A stretch of 64,000 nt of DNA from Setophaga petechia (Eukaryota; Chordata; Aves; Passeriformes; Parulidae), in contig JANCRA010000003.1 of the NCBI GenBank assembly GCA_024362935.1, positions 8,980,001 to 9,044,000 on the forward strand. The letters run 5' to 3'. Numbering within the stretch: the first letter of the stretch is position 1; every line of letters starts with the position of its first letter. Position numbers and translations under genes: made by a program. Shown piece by piece: positions 52,925-63,382 of this stretch. The notes under the pieces were generated by a model, which ran no database searches, was not told the origin of the DNA, and saw only the letters and a list, made by a program, of their open reading frames with translations.

Positions 52925-52949
52925 CTCTTATTAGTACTAATAATCTTGC

Positions 52950-53174
52950 CTAACAAGCCAGTACAGTCTTTGAAGTCTCATCCTGAAGCTTTGAGACTGA
53001 TCCTTTCCCAAAAGTGGTGGTGGTGGGTTTTCCCCCATCCTTTATACTACTAGTACTTAGGACTCCTAAATCCTTTGCTGCTTCTCTTGCAACAAAATTG
53101 TCCCAGTACCAAAACAGGACCAGTCCAGCTGCACCATACAGCAGTGTTAAGGCCAAAATGCCTGCTCCCCTCAT
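52950..53174 (-). CDS. Candidate 74-residue single-pass membrane protein in one exon
   Basis: On the minus strand an acceptor-like tract (TTTTCCTGTGTGTATTGCAG, ending at 53176) is followed after one base by ATG AGG GGA. An open frame of 74 codons ends at TAG (52950-52952), and 25 nt further is a donor-like GAG|GTAATG (52925/52924). The protein starts MRGAG, then has about 19 uncharged, mostly hydrophobic residues (ILALTLLYGAAGLVLFWYW), then a charged and Ser/Thr/Lys-rich tail. This looks like a signal-anchor protein or the N-terminal exon of a Golgi-type type II enzyme. I do not recognise the family. It could be a microprotein, an exon of a non-coding transcript, or chance. It lies on the EVL strand between the CpG island and EVL exon 1. 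Confidence 0.3.
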   Translation of the reverse strand: MRGAGILALTLLYGAAGLVLFWYWDNFVAREAAKDLGVLSTSSIKDGGKPTTTTFGKGSVSKLQDETSKTVLAC

Positions 53175-53186
53175 TCTGCAATACAC

Positions 53187-55599
53187 ACAGGAAAACTTAG
53201 AATCTCATTTTTCACACTCTTTATCACTGAAAAACAAACAGAAACTTTCAAATAATTCAAACACTCCACATCTATGTGAGCCCTCAAAAACAAAGGCCAA
53301 TTTTCTACATAAATAGCATCCAGCTGGTCCTCCTCCCTGGAATAATCAGAGCCAATACATGCTCTTGTGAAAATCTGATCCGTGTAAAATGCATTTTTCT
53401 TCATTTTTGAAATATGGTTCTTAGATTTCCATTCCCCAATTAAAACAAGAATGTGACTTTGATCTCAAATAATTTGCAATGCATGTCCAAAAGGGTCTTA
53501 TCTGTTACTTCCATTTAAACATCACTTTATAAGAAACAGTTCCTTGGCAAACAGCAGCTTAGCTGTGATGGCTGGGCAGAACAGTGTTAACTACATGAAA
53601 TGGCATCAAAAAGTGCTGTCTCATGAAGCAAAAACAGTCTGTGGAGGCAAAGCTGGCAGGAATACTTCTTTTATTATAAACATTTTTAGAGTCTGAAGAA
53701 AGAATGAGCCTTTTGATATAAAACCTTCCTTCAGTCTGGAAAAAAAGTTTCAATCATCTCTTTCCCTAAATTTTTACCTGTCTTTTTCTCCTTTTATTTC
53801 TTTTCAGCCTGTTCTTTTTTCCATCTCCTTCCCTCCCATGGACAAATTTAATGGGAAGTTGGTCTGAGGCTTTACACCACAAGGATTAAAATGGATCATA
53901 GGAAGAAGCCCCCATATCCTGTATCTACCTTATGAATAGCAGAAATAACAAGAACAGCAATTTTATCCATTTGGCGTTGTTGCACAAGAAAAGGCAAGAG
54001 GGAATTCAGATATCCACACTGTCCTGTAGCTGAAAATATCGACAGGGACAGAGATAATGAGCATCTCTGGGAGACACCAGGATATTGAAACCAAGCATCC
54101 ACCCCCATGAAGCAGGCACTGCAGGTAGGAAGCAGTGGGCAGCAGCTGTTTTTCACAAAAGTTCAGCAGAAATGCTTCAAACATTTATAGACTTCATACT
54201 AAGGCTTAGAAAACACAGGACTGAGAATGACTTGCTCTAATGGATGCCCATAGGTAGATTTAAAAATTATAACAAATTCTGTTATTTAAAGAAGCCATCT
54301 GTACTCGTGTTTGTTTTAATTTTAAAGATTGACATCAATTTTCATGTGCCTTGATAACTATTTTCAGTTCTGAAAAGTGTGTCTGGATCCTCATTAAACA
54401 ATAGCAGACACTTCTTGTTTGTAAATATTACCACAAGGTTGGTTTAAAAAAGGAGGGGGGGCTAAACATGCTTTGGAGATGAGAGAGAGAGAGTTAAAAA
54501 AAGGGGGAAGGGGATAAACATGTTTTGGAGATGAGAGAGACAAGACAAAAATGAAAAAACAGGTTGTCATGCCTAGAAGGCAAAGGGAACAGAGAGGAAA
54601 TTCCTTGGGTTTGGAAATGAATTGCACTGCAGATCTCAGGTAGGTGAACCAAACCTTTGTCACTAGTGAGACTCTGTAGGGTTTGCAGTTCAACAGGACA
54701 AAAGAAGGGAACACCCTTCCACAGACTGCCCCTGTTTAAGGCACTAAATACACACATCACAGACAATTTACTCTGATTTAACTGTGACTGGAAATTACCT
54801 CCTACATAGACAGTGGAGCTCCTCCAATCCAATGAATATCTCAGGATAAGTCTCCTTTCATATTTATATTTGGGATAAGATTATATGCCCAAGCATCAGA
54901 ATTTCTGCCCCTTAAAATCTCGCCAAACCTGACTCCACCACCTCTAACAAAGAGTCTCTATCTATTTTCCTCTTCAGTAGAAATATTTCAACATAGCCAC
55001 TATGAGAATGGTGTGTGCTTATCTTCATTTCCAGCCACAGCATTCTCACATTACTTTCTTAGAAGCATTTCTCTCCTTCTCTTCAAATGCCTCTGTGCTA
55101 AACCACTGAAATATGTGGCAACTGCAGTGTCAGTTGTCACAGGGAAAAATATGTCAGCAAAAACATTTGATTCAATCTGCTGTTTAAGGAAGCAACATTT
55201 CCTCAGGGTATATGCCTTGTGTGGATAAATAACAACTGTCCAAAATCCAAGGATCTAAAATCAATTTCCAATATCAAAGAGCAGATTTGAGGCAACCACC
55301 TTCAGCAAAAGAATAATGCAAAACTTACTCCTTTTCCTCCTTTTTTAATTTAGTGCAAGTTTGTTTTGGAAAAAAAAAAAGTTGGTCACAAAATGAAGGG
55401 TGAAGGATTACATAAAGGGTACTCTAGATCTCATTGAGACCATAATTTGCCCCCCAGGCTTCTGCATTTTCTCTGATTAGATGCATCATATGGAATATTC
55501 ACATTTGCATATTGAACCACTAGACTTGCCAATTCCTGCAGATAATCAAAAACCTCTGTCTCAACAATGTTTTTTTCCCAAGTTTCACGTTCAGCTCTG
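53187..55599. other. Non-coding stretch
   Basis: No gene was recognised. The stretch contains the G/A-rich 50-bp duplication at 54441-54542. Otherwise it is unique-looking AT-rich sequence. Confidence 0.55.
54441..54542 (+). repeat. Two-copy ~50-bp purine-rich tandem duplication
   Basis: Copy 1 (54441-54492) and copy 2 (54493-54542) both run from a TTAAAAA start through a G-rich block to AAACATG, then TTTGGAGATGAGAGAGA. The G-blocks differ (an unbroken G-run against a G-run broken by AA), so the copies have diverged. Confidence 0.85.
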
Positions 55600-56103
55600 A
55601 GGCTTCCAGCCTATAAAGGACATCAGCCTCTTGGGAGAGTCCAGAGGAGGCTGTGAAGATCATTCAAAAGTTGGAGCACCTCTCCTGCAAAGACAGGCTG
55701 AGAGAATTGGGGTTGCTCAGCCTGCAGAAGTCTCTGGGGAGACCTTGCAGCACCTTCCAGAACCTAAAGGGGCTGGAAGCCACAGGGAGAGGGTCTTTCT
55801 ACAAGGGCATGGGGTGATAGGACAAGGGGGAAGGGCTTCAAACCAAAAGAGATGTTTATATCAAACCAAAAGAGATGTTTATATCAGGTATCAGGAAGAA
55901 ATTCTTTACTGTGAGGGTGGTGAGGCCCTGGCACAGGCTGTCCAGAGAAGCTATGGCTGCCCCATCCCTGGAAGTGCTCAAGGCCAGGTTGGATGTTGTT
56001 TTGAGTAACCTGGTCTAGAGGGAGATGTCCCTGCCCATGGCTAGGGGTTGGAACTAGTTGATCTTTAAGGTCCCTTCAGCCCAAACCATTCGATAATTCT
56101 GTG
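55600..56103 (+). mobile_element. CR1 LINE 3' segment, plus strand
   Basis: About 500 bp match the CR1 3' region in order: GGAGCACCTCTCCTGCAAAG, GACAGGCTGAGAGAATTGGG, ACAAGGGCATGGGGTGATAG, AGGAAGAAATTCTTTACTGT, and an end near CCATTCGATAATTCTGTG. It is a 5'-truncated copy, non-coding except for remnants. A perfect 23-bp tandem duplication (55838-55860 and 55861-55883) interrupts it and is not part of the usual CR1 sequence. Confidence 0.93.
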
Positions 56104-56687
56104 AATTTGTGTGTATCCATGTGAGGACAGAAGAGAGGAACATGAGCAGCTGGTTCACTGGTGGAGATTCTATTGCAGAGAAAGCACTGAGCAGGCAGAG
56201 ACTTGGCCAGCCTGCAGCTTCCAGGCTCACATATTTGTGGTTATTTATTAAGCACCTACAGGATATTTTGAAGATGATATACAATTGGAGAGTTCAGCTA
56301 TGCAGGTCAGAAGATCCTGCAACTAATTATGGTCTGCCAAGATATACCATCCTTGAATTTTCTCCTTTTTAAACCTGCTTTCTCCCTTTCATTTAACACC
56401 CTTTGAACTCAGAAACAATTACTCCTCACATTTTTCTCCTCTTGTCAGGAAAGATTAACTCCACCATCTGGGGTGTTTTTCACTAACTGCTCCATCTAAC
56501 CTGGAAGGTCAGAGTCACCAACTTGGAACAACAATGTGTTCCACTTCTCTGTAGTGCTCCAATCCCATTACACCTCTACAACACCTGTAGCAACTTGAAA
56601 TAGTCTTTTGGCAACTCTCCTGATGCTTCTTACTCATCAATAGTATCATATTTTTTGCAGCAAGGAACAGGAATCCTTTTCTACTGT

Positions 56688-57330
56688 CATAGAGTCATAG
56701 AATGGTTTCAGTTGGAAGGGAACTTAAAGATCATCTAGTTCCAACCTCCCTGCCATGGACGCCTTCCATATTCTTGGGATTGCCCTGAACCAGTTGCAGG
56801 ACCCTGAATTTGGCCTTGCTGACCTTCATGAGGTTCACATGGACCCAGTTCTCAAGTGTGTCAAGGTCCCTTCCCTCCAGTGTGCTGTCTGCACCACACA
56901 GCTTGGTGTCATTGGCAAACCCACTGAGGGTGGGCTCAATCCCACTGTCCATGCTGCCAACAAATATGGAACAGTGCTGATTCCAACACTGGCCCCTGGG
57001 AGCACCACACATCACCCAGCACTGGTGTCCACTCTCACATCAAGCTGCTGACCACAGCTCTTTGACTGTGACCATCCAGCCAATTTCTCAACCCTCGAGT
57101 TGTCCATCTCTCAGTTGTCTCTCCAGTTTAGAGTCAAGGGTGTTGTGCAGGGCAGTGTCAAACATTTGGCACAAATCCAGGCAGATGATGACAGTCATTC
57201 CTCCCTTATCCACCAACACTGTAACCTCAATGCAGAAGGTTTCCATATTTGTGAGGGACAATTCACCCTCAGTGAAGCCCTGCTGGCTGGCACCTCACCT
57301 ACAGCTTCCTAAAGCTGCTTGGCTATTCAA
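56688..57330 (-). mobile_element. CR1 LINE fragment with decayed reverse-transcriptase end, minus strand
   Basis: The plus strand starts with CATAGAGTCATAGAATGG and TTGGAAGGGAACTTAAAGAT, the reverse complement of a CR1 3' terminus. It then continues into the end of the reverse-transcriptase frame. Translated on the minus strand, the segment at 56919-56899 reads FANDTKL, where active CR1 elements have FADDTKL, the catalytic YXDD-type box. Flanking DSGIE and ENWVHVNLMK segments also fit CR1. The loss of one catalytic aspartate and a shortened 3' region between the tail and the RT part show a dead, rearranged copy. Confidence 0.92.
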
Positions 57331-57620
57331 ACTTCATTATTCAGCATCACTTCTGAAAATTGGGGTTATTTAAAAGGCCTCCTTCTTAGGAATTTTCAGC
57401 AGGAAAAGCTACTGGAGACAGGCCTGTATCCCCTCATAGAACCAGTCTTTTGTCCCTTTGACAAATCATCTTGCTGTTTGTTGGGGAAGGGGGAAGGAAA
57501 AGTCACGTGCCTTTTACTCTAACATCCATCTTTACAAAATGCTCATTCTTGTCCTTTATATAGGTCTTTAATAAACATGTCAGGTACCCTGGAGATACCT
57601 AAACTGTCAGCAGTGAAATT

Positions 57621-57935
57621 ACAGAATCATAGAATATCTCATGTTAGAAAGGAACCACAAGTATCACTGAGCCAATTCCTGCAGGACTGACGAAAAATTA
57701 ACCATAAGACTAAGAGCATTGTCCAGGCACTCCTTGAACTCTGACAGGTTTGGTGCTGTGACCACTTCCCTGGGGAACTGTTCCAGTGACCCACCACCCT
57801 CTCAGTGAAGAATGTTTTCCTAAAGTCCAGTGTGAACTTCCTCTGATGCAGCTTCACTCTATTTCCTGGTGTCCTTTTGTTGGTCACCAGAGAGAGGAGA
57901 ATACAGCACTCAAAGTTAGACCAGGCAATTGGTGG
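57621..57935 (-). mobile_element. CR1 LINE 3'-end fragment, minus strand
   Basis: ACAGAATCATAGAATATCTC at the left end, then the reverse-complement CR1 order (AGGCACTCCTTGAACTCTGA, CTTCCCTGGGGAACTGTTCC, TCCTAAAGTCCAG, TTTCCTGGTGTCC). This is an older, more diverged subfamily than the copy at 55.6 kb. The right edge is uncertain. Confidence 0.88.
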
Positions 57936-59283
57936 GCACCTGCCACCAGAATTCACTTTTGCAGAATCATGTTAGAACCAAAATTCTTCACTAATTGGCA
58001 TATTCAGGGTTTTTTTGCTTGGCAGCAGCAAATGCAGCTTAAACATCATAATTCCTGTGTGCTGATCCAACTGTGCAGCTAAACTCAGCCATGAAATACT
58101 TGTGGGTACAATAAATTCAATGCCTTTCTCTCCCCATCGTGGATCACCTGCTCCCAGAAGACATCCTCTAAAGCTGCTGTTGCTTTGGGGATCAGCAGGT
58201 GAGAGGCTCTCCACGCACCCAAATGCTCTACGTTCACTCTGAGCTCTGCTTTCTATTCATCGGTGGGTTTCAGTTCCTCTGTTCAGAGCCAGCTCTCTCT
58301 TTTGAGAGACTCATCTTCCTTCCTGTAGCGTTCTCAGTTGTGCTCTTTGGATGGGGGAAGAGGAGATGTAGTTAAAAATACTGCGATGCTGTGGTGGGTG
58401 GTGTAGCAGAAATAGACAGACACCAGCTCACTGCGAAGAATACCAAGTAACATCCCAGAAAGATAAAGGCATAGCAACAAAAGAAAGAAAATGCATTTGT
58501 GTTCTGCCACTAGAGAGCTAAATCTGGGTGGAAGATACCAAATGAGGAGTGCTGCTCGTGGCCTAGTGCACCATCCTCCTGATGGCTTCACGTGCAAAGT
58601 CACCTTACAGCAGAGAGGTCATAAAAGCACAGCTTATGGACAATCCTGCCTCCAATCATAGCCCAAATGTGTGTGAGCTTTTTGGTTTTATGAAGACAGT
58701 GCAGGAATCAGCAATAAAATGGGCCCAACCCATAGCTCACAGAAACCAGAAGCCCATATGGACTGAGAAGAGGCTTAGCTCCATTAACCCTGCTTTAAAA
58801 GCAAAGTTTTTCAGGGGATATTAGGTTCTTTCCAAGAGGAAGATAAACCAAGCTTGGCTGATACAAGAAGCTGTGAGATTATTCTATGGATTTACTCCCT
58901 ATTTTTCAGAGGCTTAAGTCTCTCTTTATCCAGCCAGTAACCACACAGGAAAGATTTCATCCCAAAGGGCTTTACAAATAAGTTTTTCACAAACAATACA
59001 CCAGAGTCACTTACAGTCTTTAAGTGAGATAATTCTTCAGAGAGGTCCAGCAGCTGCTTAACACTTCACAAAAATAACCTGGCACCATTTCACCAAGGAA
59101 GTGAAGATGGCTGCATCAAAATGAAGTCAGGGGGGAACTTGAGTGGCCTGACTGCAGGGGTGCCTCTTGGCATAGGCTCAGGGTACCACAGCCTGCACCA
59201 CCCCTCTGGGGAGTCCTGCAGGTCTGGAAGGGCCAGTGTGGAGACAGAAAAAAAAGAGCAGAGTAACACAGAGAGATGTCATG
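57936..59283. other. Non-coding stretch
   Basis: Between the last CR1 piece and the minisatellite I see no exon, repeat family or RNA gene. Confidence 0.55.
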
Positions 59284-59660
59284 GTTGGGTGTGCATGAGC
59301 AGGCAGTGCTGGGATCACCAGGATGGGTGTGCATGAGCAGGCAGTGCTGGGATCACCAGGATGGGTGTGCATGAGCAGGCACTGCTGGGATCACCAGGAT
59401 GGGTGTGCATGAGCAGGCACTGCTGGAATCAGCAGGATGGGTGTGCATGAGCAGGCAGTGCTGGGATCCCCAGGATAGATCTGCATGAGCAGACACTGCT
59501 GGGATCACCAGGATGGGTGTGCATGAGCAGGCACTGCTGGGATCCCCAGGATAGATCTGCATGAGCAGACACTGCTGGGATCACCAGGATGGGTGTGCAT
59601 GAGCAGGCACTGCTGGGATCCCCAGGATAGATCTGCATGAGCAGACACTGCTGTGATCAG
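59284..59660 (+). repeat. 38-bp minisatellite, 10 units, with a 76-bp higher-order form
   Basis: Ten units of 38 bp start at 59284, 59322, 59360, 59398, 59436, 59474, 59512, 59550, 59588 and 59626 (the last is slightly truncated). The consensus starts GATGGGTGTGCATGAGCAGG. Units 6, 8 and 10 are a second type starting GATAGATCTGCATGAGCAGA, so units 5-10 form three head-to-tail 76-bp dimers. Because 38 is not a multiple of 3, the unit stays open across frames and gives spurious repetitive minus-strand frames. It is not a gene. Confidence 0.96.
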
Positions 59661-62352
59661 AAACTTCTACTGGAGGATGGACCAGCCCTGCTGCTGCAGC
59701 ACACAGGAGCATCCACTTCAGGTGAAAGCCAAGGTGAGAGATGAGTGCAAGCCTGTGTTTTGTGCACATGGAGGACAAGGACCTTTAGAAGAGAGTGGGG
59801 CAAACCTGGAGCTGGGGCCCTTGGGCCAGAGTGCCCTCTGCTGCTACAGCCACTTTGCTTCCAGGAGCCCGTGGCAGGGAGGCTTCCACCCCACTGCTCA
59901 ACTAGACCTCTTTTTAATCTTTATCTTGCAAGATTTGTTTTGATGCCATCAAAATCTAAAATAGCCACAGGCACGAGAATAATCATACCATAAAAAAAAC
60001 CCATCAACATGCAGATGCAACCTCAACAAAACACCTAATAAAATTCCTAATAAAATAAATGCCATTTAAAACTGCTATACAGAAACACCAGCCCTACCAG
60101 TGCAAAATTTAAAAGAAAATGTCTAGCAGTCTGCACATCAAATGTTAATACTATTTTCAAATCAAGTCTAAGAGAGGATGACACATAATTTAATAAGCCT
60201 AATGGGTGTGTAATCAGCATTTGGCCATCCCTGCCATAAAACTAGGTGTCTCTCTGGCCCAAGATGTCTAGGAAAGCCACTGAAAGACAACTAAGGCTTT
60301 AAAACCAGAATTTGAAAAACATCCTTTTTTTTTTTTCTCATTGCAGATTGATTGAGACTTTCACTCAATTAAGAATAGGACCCAACAAACTGGCAGAAAT
60401 ACAAACAACTCTGTGGGCACAGTAAGTGGTGCACTAAGTTTGGGGCCCATTTGCACCTTAATTTACTTCCAACAATCAGCAATGTCAACATTCCAAGCAT
60501 CTCCTGACAGCCCTGACAACAGCAGTTACACAGCATTATCTAGTCTTCCAGTAAAATCTTTCCCCTCAGACAGCATTCATGCTGCATTTCACAACAGGAG
60601 GAATACACACTGTCAGCCTGGTTCTCCTCTGCCCTTGCAGCTGGAATCAGAACATTTTGGGGAGTGGGGGTGTCCTGTACCTGCTTTTGCCACCACTCAC
60701 ACACAGAACTGAGCAGCAAGTCACAAAATAATGGAAATTGCCAATATATTTGCCTAACAAAAGGTAGAAATAATGTTAAAAATATCTAATCTGAGGGTAG
60801 AAAGTCTCATTTTAAGGTATTTGATAAAGAATGCTCATTGTGTATAGAAAGAGAATCCATCATCTCCTCTAGTTACATACTTAATCAAACAATCCATTTT
60901 TTTTACTCAAAAAGAAAGATATTTTAAAGATACATTATAATAACTAGATACAGACAAACGTACCACAAAGTGATGCCTAGTGCTGTTTCAACATTGTCAC
61001 CATTTTATCTGGACAATTGTATAACACAAGTTACAACAACTGAACACATTAAGCAAAAAAAATTTTTACAAAAAGTGAGACACTCCCTACCCCACAACTA
61101 CTGACCAGAATTTTTTCAAGTCCCAGACTTCATAGGAAAATAATTGTCTATTAGCGAGGGTAGAAATTCTGTTTCATGTCTTCCAATATCTGTTGGGGTT
61201 TTAATAGACCTCAATACTTGCATAAGGATGGAGTTATACTGGGGGTGGGGATGGAGGAGAAGAGGGGGCAGAGGCAATACTGAGCAGAACCAATATCAAA
61301 TAAAAAGTGCTAATTTTATATTCTAACAATCACAGTTGTTCAAATGTTTGCAAACTACAAACCAACCCCTACAAACGAAACAATATTCTTATTTTAAATA
61401 TAATTCATAAGGAATTCTGCAGCTACAAGGTTATGAAAAAGACATGTATATTCTGCAGCAGCATAAAATATAATCCTATGTACAATCCAAGCATCAATTT
61501 TCTCTTCTCTATCACCATCAGTATTTTATCTTGAAGGAGCATCTGTCAGATTCTCCAGAACTAAAAATAGCAAAGACCCTTTTAAAGAGAACAGTTTCTG
61601 GTTTATATTTATAACTACCCTGCACTCGCTGTCCCTGGCTGCATGGCCATGAAATTTGTGCAAGATATAATCAATTACCCAGCTTTGCACTTCATCATGC
61701 AGTTAAGCTCCCGTTACCTGCAACGAACCCTCCAAGCACTTCTCCCCATGCACAGGGCAGAGATTATAAAACACAATAAATATCTGCACATTGAAGAACT
61801 AACTGTAGAGCTGACTGACATTACACAGCAAAAACCTTGTGAGAACAAAAACCGAGCACACTGATGTATAAAACAGAGAGCCTACCTGAATTCTTCAAAT
61901 GCATACATGGCCTAGCAACTACACAAATGCTCTGAAATTTAAAATAATCTTCTTAACGTGCAGAGGACCATTTAGTTTGTCAAACTGCAGCAAAATGCAT
62001 AATGACGAGACAGTATATTTGGAATATTCTGAGGAGAAAGGGTATGCAGATACTGGCCTGCAGCCTACAGCTCAGCCAGCTGCTGACAAGCAGCAGCTAA
62101 CAGGAAAAGGCGATAGAGTACCATGTGATCATTCCTGCAAGTCTGATTAATGCAGTATACTCCAAGAATACAGGCTGATATCTTCATTATTCGAGCCAAA
62201 TAAGTCAAATATGGTACACGACAGGCTTCACAGCTAAATTATCATTCACATGCTACATCGAAATCAGCAAGCGCAAGCAGAGGATAATAAAAAACTAAAT
62301 ATATATTGTAACCAAAGAGATTAATTAGGCCCATTCAAGATGGTTTTCTTAC
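59661..62352. other. Non-coding stretch left of the CpG island
   Basis: No gene was recognised. The part at 61600-62340 is compositionally balanced, repeat-free and has several homeodomain- and octamer-like words (TAATCAATTA type). It might be conserved regulatory DNA, but this cannot be shown from one sequence. Confidence 0.5.
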
Positions 62353-62770
62353 CTTGTAGTGATATTTTAGTCTGTTTTTATTCATCTAAACCATCAGTGA
62401 TGGAACAAAAGACTGCATCCACAAACCTCCCCTTCCATGAATGCCAGAACATTTAAAGTAGTTTATCTGCTAGAAATCATTTCCTCTGTAGTCTATCCCC
62501 AACCACTTTAACTCCTTCAGCCCTGAACTCATTGCCATAAACCCCATTTGCAGGGCCATGCGGGCTTTTTTGGGTTTACAGGGTTAACACCAAGAAATCG
62601 CAGCACTGCCACTGAACGAGGTGGGATAAGAGCCAAAGGAGTCATATCTGCGAGATCACAGAAGGGAGATAGGAATGAGGAAAGTTGAGCATTTCGTGGC
62701 ATTGCAGTGTGCAGGCGAGGATGCTTCAGCTGCCTAGCAACAGCGCACGCAATCTCCATGGCAACAGCGC
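62353..62770 (-). ncRNA. Candidate untranslated first exon from the CpG island
   Basis: A minus-strand donor CTACAAG|GTAAGA fits the splice consensus closely and lies about 350-400 nt downstream of the CpG island core, a common layout for a first exon. If it is joined directly to EVL exon 2, no in-frame ATG precedes it (an in-frame TAA lies 14 nt before the donor, then no Met). It could serve as a 5' leader for an intermediate exon such as the one at 52925-53175, or belong to another transcript. The right boundary is a guess. Confidence 0.35.
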
Positions 62771-63150
62771 AGCCAGCGCAGGGGGCAGAGCATCCGCTGC
62801 GCACCCCAGGGGCGACACACGGGGACACGGTCTGCGGCACGGCCACACCACCCTGTGCCGGGGGCACCGGGGGCCGCGGGGCACGGCGGGCTCGGGCTGC
62901 AGCCTCGCCTCCTCCCTGGGGAGCGCCCGGGGCTGCGGCTGCGGGGAGCGCACGGCCACGCTCCGGGAAGGGCTCGGCGAGGGACGGCACTGCTGCTGCT
63001 GCTGCTGCTGCTGGAAATAACACGGCAGCCCTCCGTGCTGATGCTGAGAAAACACCGCTCAGAGTGCTGGGGAACACACCCCAAACAGCAGGAGCCAGAG
63101 CTCGCCATGCCCGTAGCACTCCCGTGGAAATTTTGGACACGCAGGAATCA
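62690..63150. promoter_or_regulatory. CpG island with two X-box motifs
   Basis: This is the only CpG-dense, GC-rich block in the window, with many CpGs against near absence elsewhere. It contains two matches to the RFX X-box pattern RYYNYY-n-RRNRAC: GCTGCCTAGCAAC (62729-62741) and ATCTCCATGGCAAC (62752-62765). An 11-base word GCAACAGCGCA occurs at both. A (CTG)8 run lies at 62990-63013. Overlapping long frames on both strands here are due to the lack of AT-rich stops. The island is a promoter by composition. Which gene it serves is not shown; EVL on the minus strand is the nearest. Confidence 0.8.
62990..63013 (+). repeat. (CTG)8 trinucleotide repeat in the CpG island
   Basis: Eight uninterrupted CTG units (CAG on the other strand) lie near the right part of the island. 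This is a potentially unstable repeat in presumed promoter or leader sequence. Confidence 0.97.
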
Positions 63151-63226
63151 CCAGCTTGCTTAGGGGTTGCACGGGTGTTAGCCATGAGACTGCAGAGACT
63201 TTGCCTTGGCAGCCAAACTCAGCAGC

Positions 63227-63382
63227 GGGATGGGGAGGGTGGGGTGGGAGGTTTAACCCTGAGGCTGTGCACACTGCATCGGGATGGGGAGGGTGGGGTG
63301 GGTTTAACCCTGAGATTGTGCACACTGCATCGGGATGCGGAGGGTGGGGTGGGTTTAACCCTGAGGCTGTGCACACTGACAC
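63227..63382 (+). repeat. Three-copy 51-54-bp tandem repeat with G-quadruplex motif
   Basis: Units lie at 63227-63280 (54 bp), 63281-63331 (51 bp) and 63332-63382 (51 bp). Each begins with a G-rich block containing GGAGGGTGGGGTGGG and continues with TTTAACCCTGAG and TGTGCACACTG. The first two units have five runs of three or more G separated by one or two bases, fitting the classical quadruplex pattern. The third has GCGG in place of one run. The repeat adjoins the CpG island. It extends a 250-codon chance frame on the plus strand, which I do not consider a gene. Confidence 0.93.

Noticed and set aside
59353..59638. Repetitive minus-strand frames rich in His, Pro and Cys
   Set aside because: They are translations of the 38-bp minisatellite, whose unit is open in successive frames. 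Not genes.
62529..63185. 218-codon minus-strand frame across the CpG island
   Set aside because: GC-rich DNA lacks stops; there is no known domain, and no donor in the phase needed to join EVL exon 2 was found within it.
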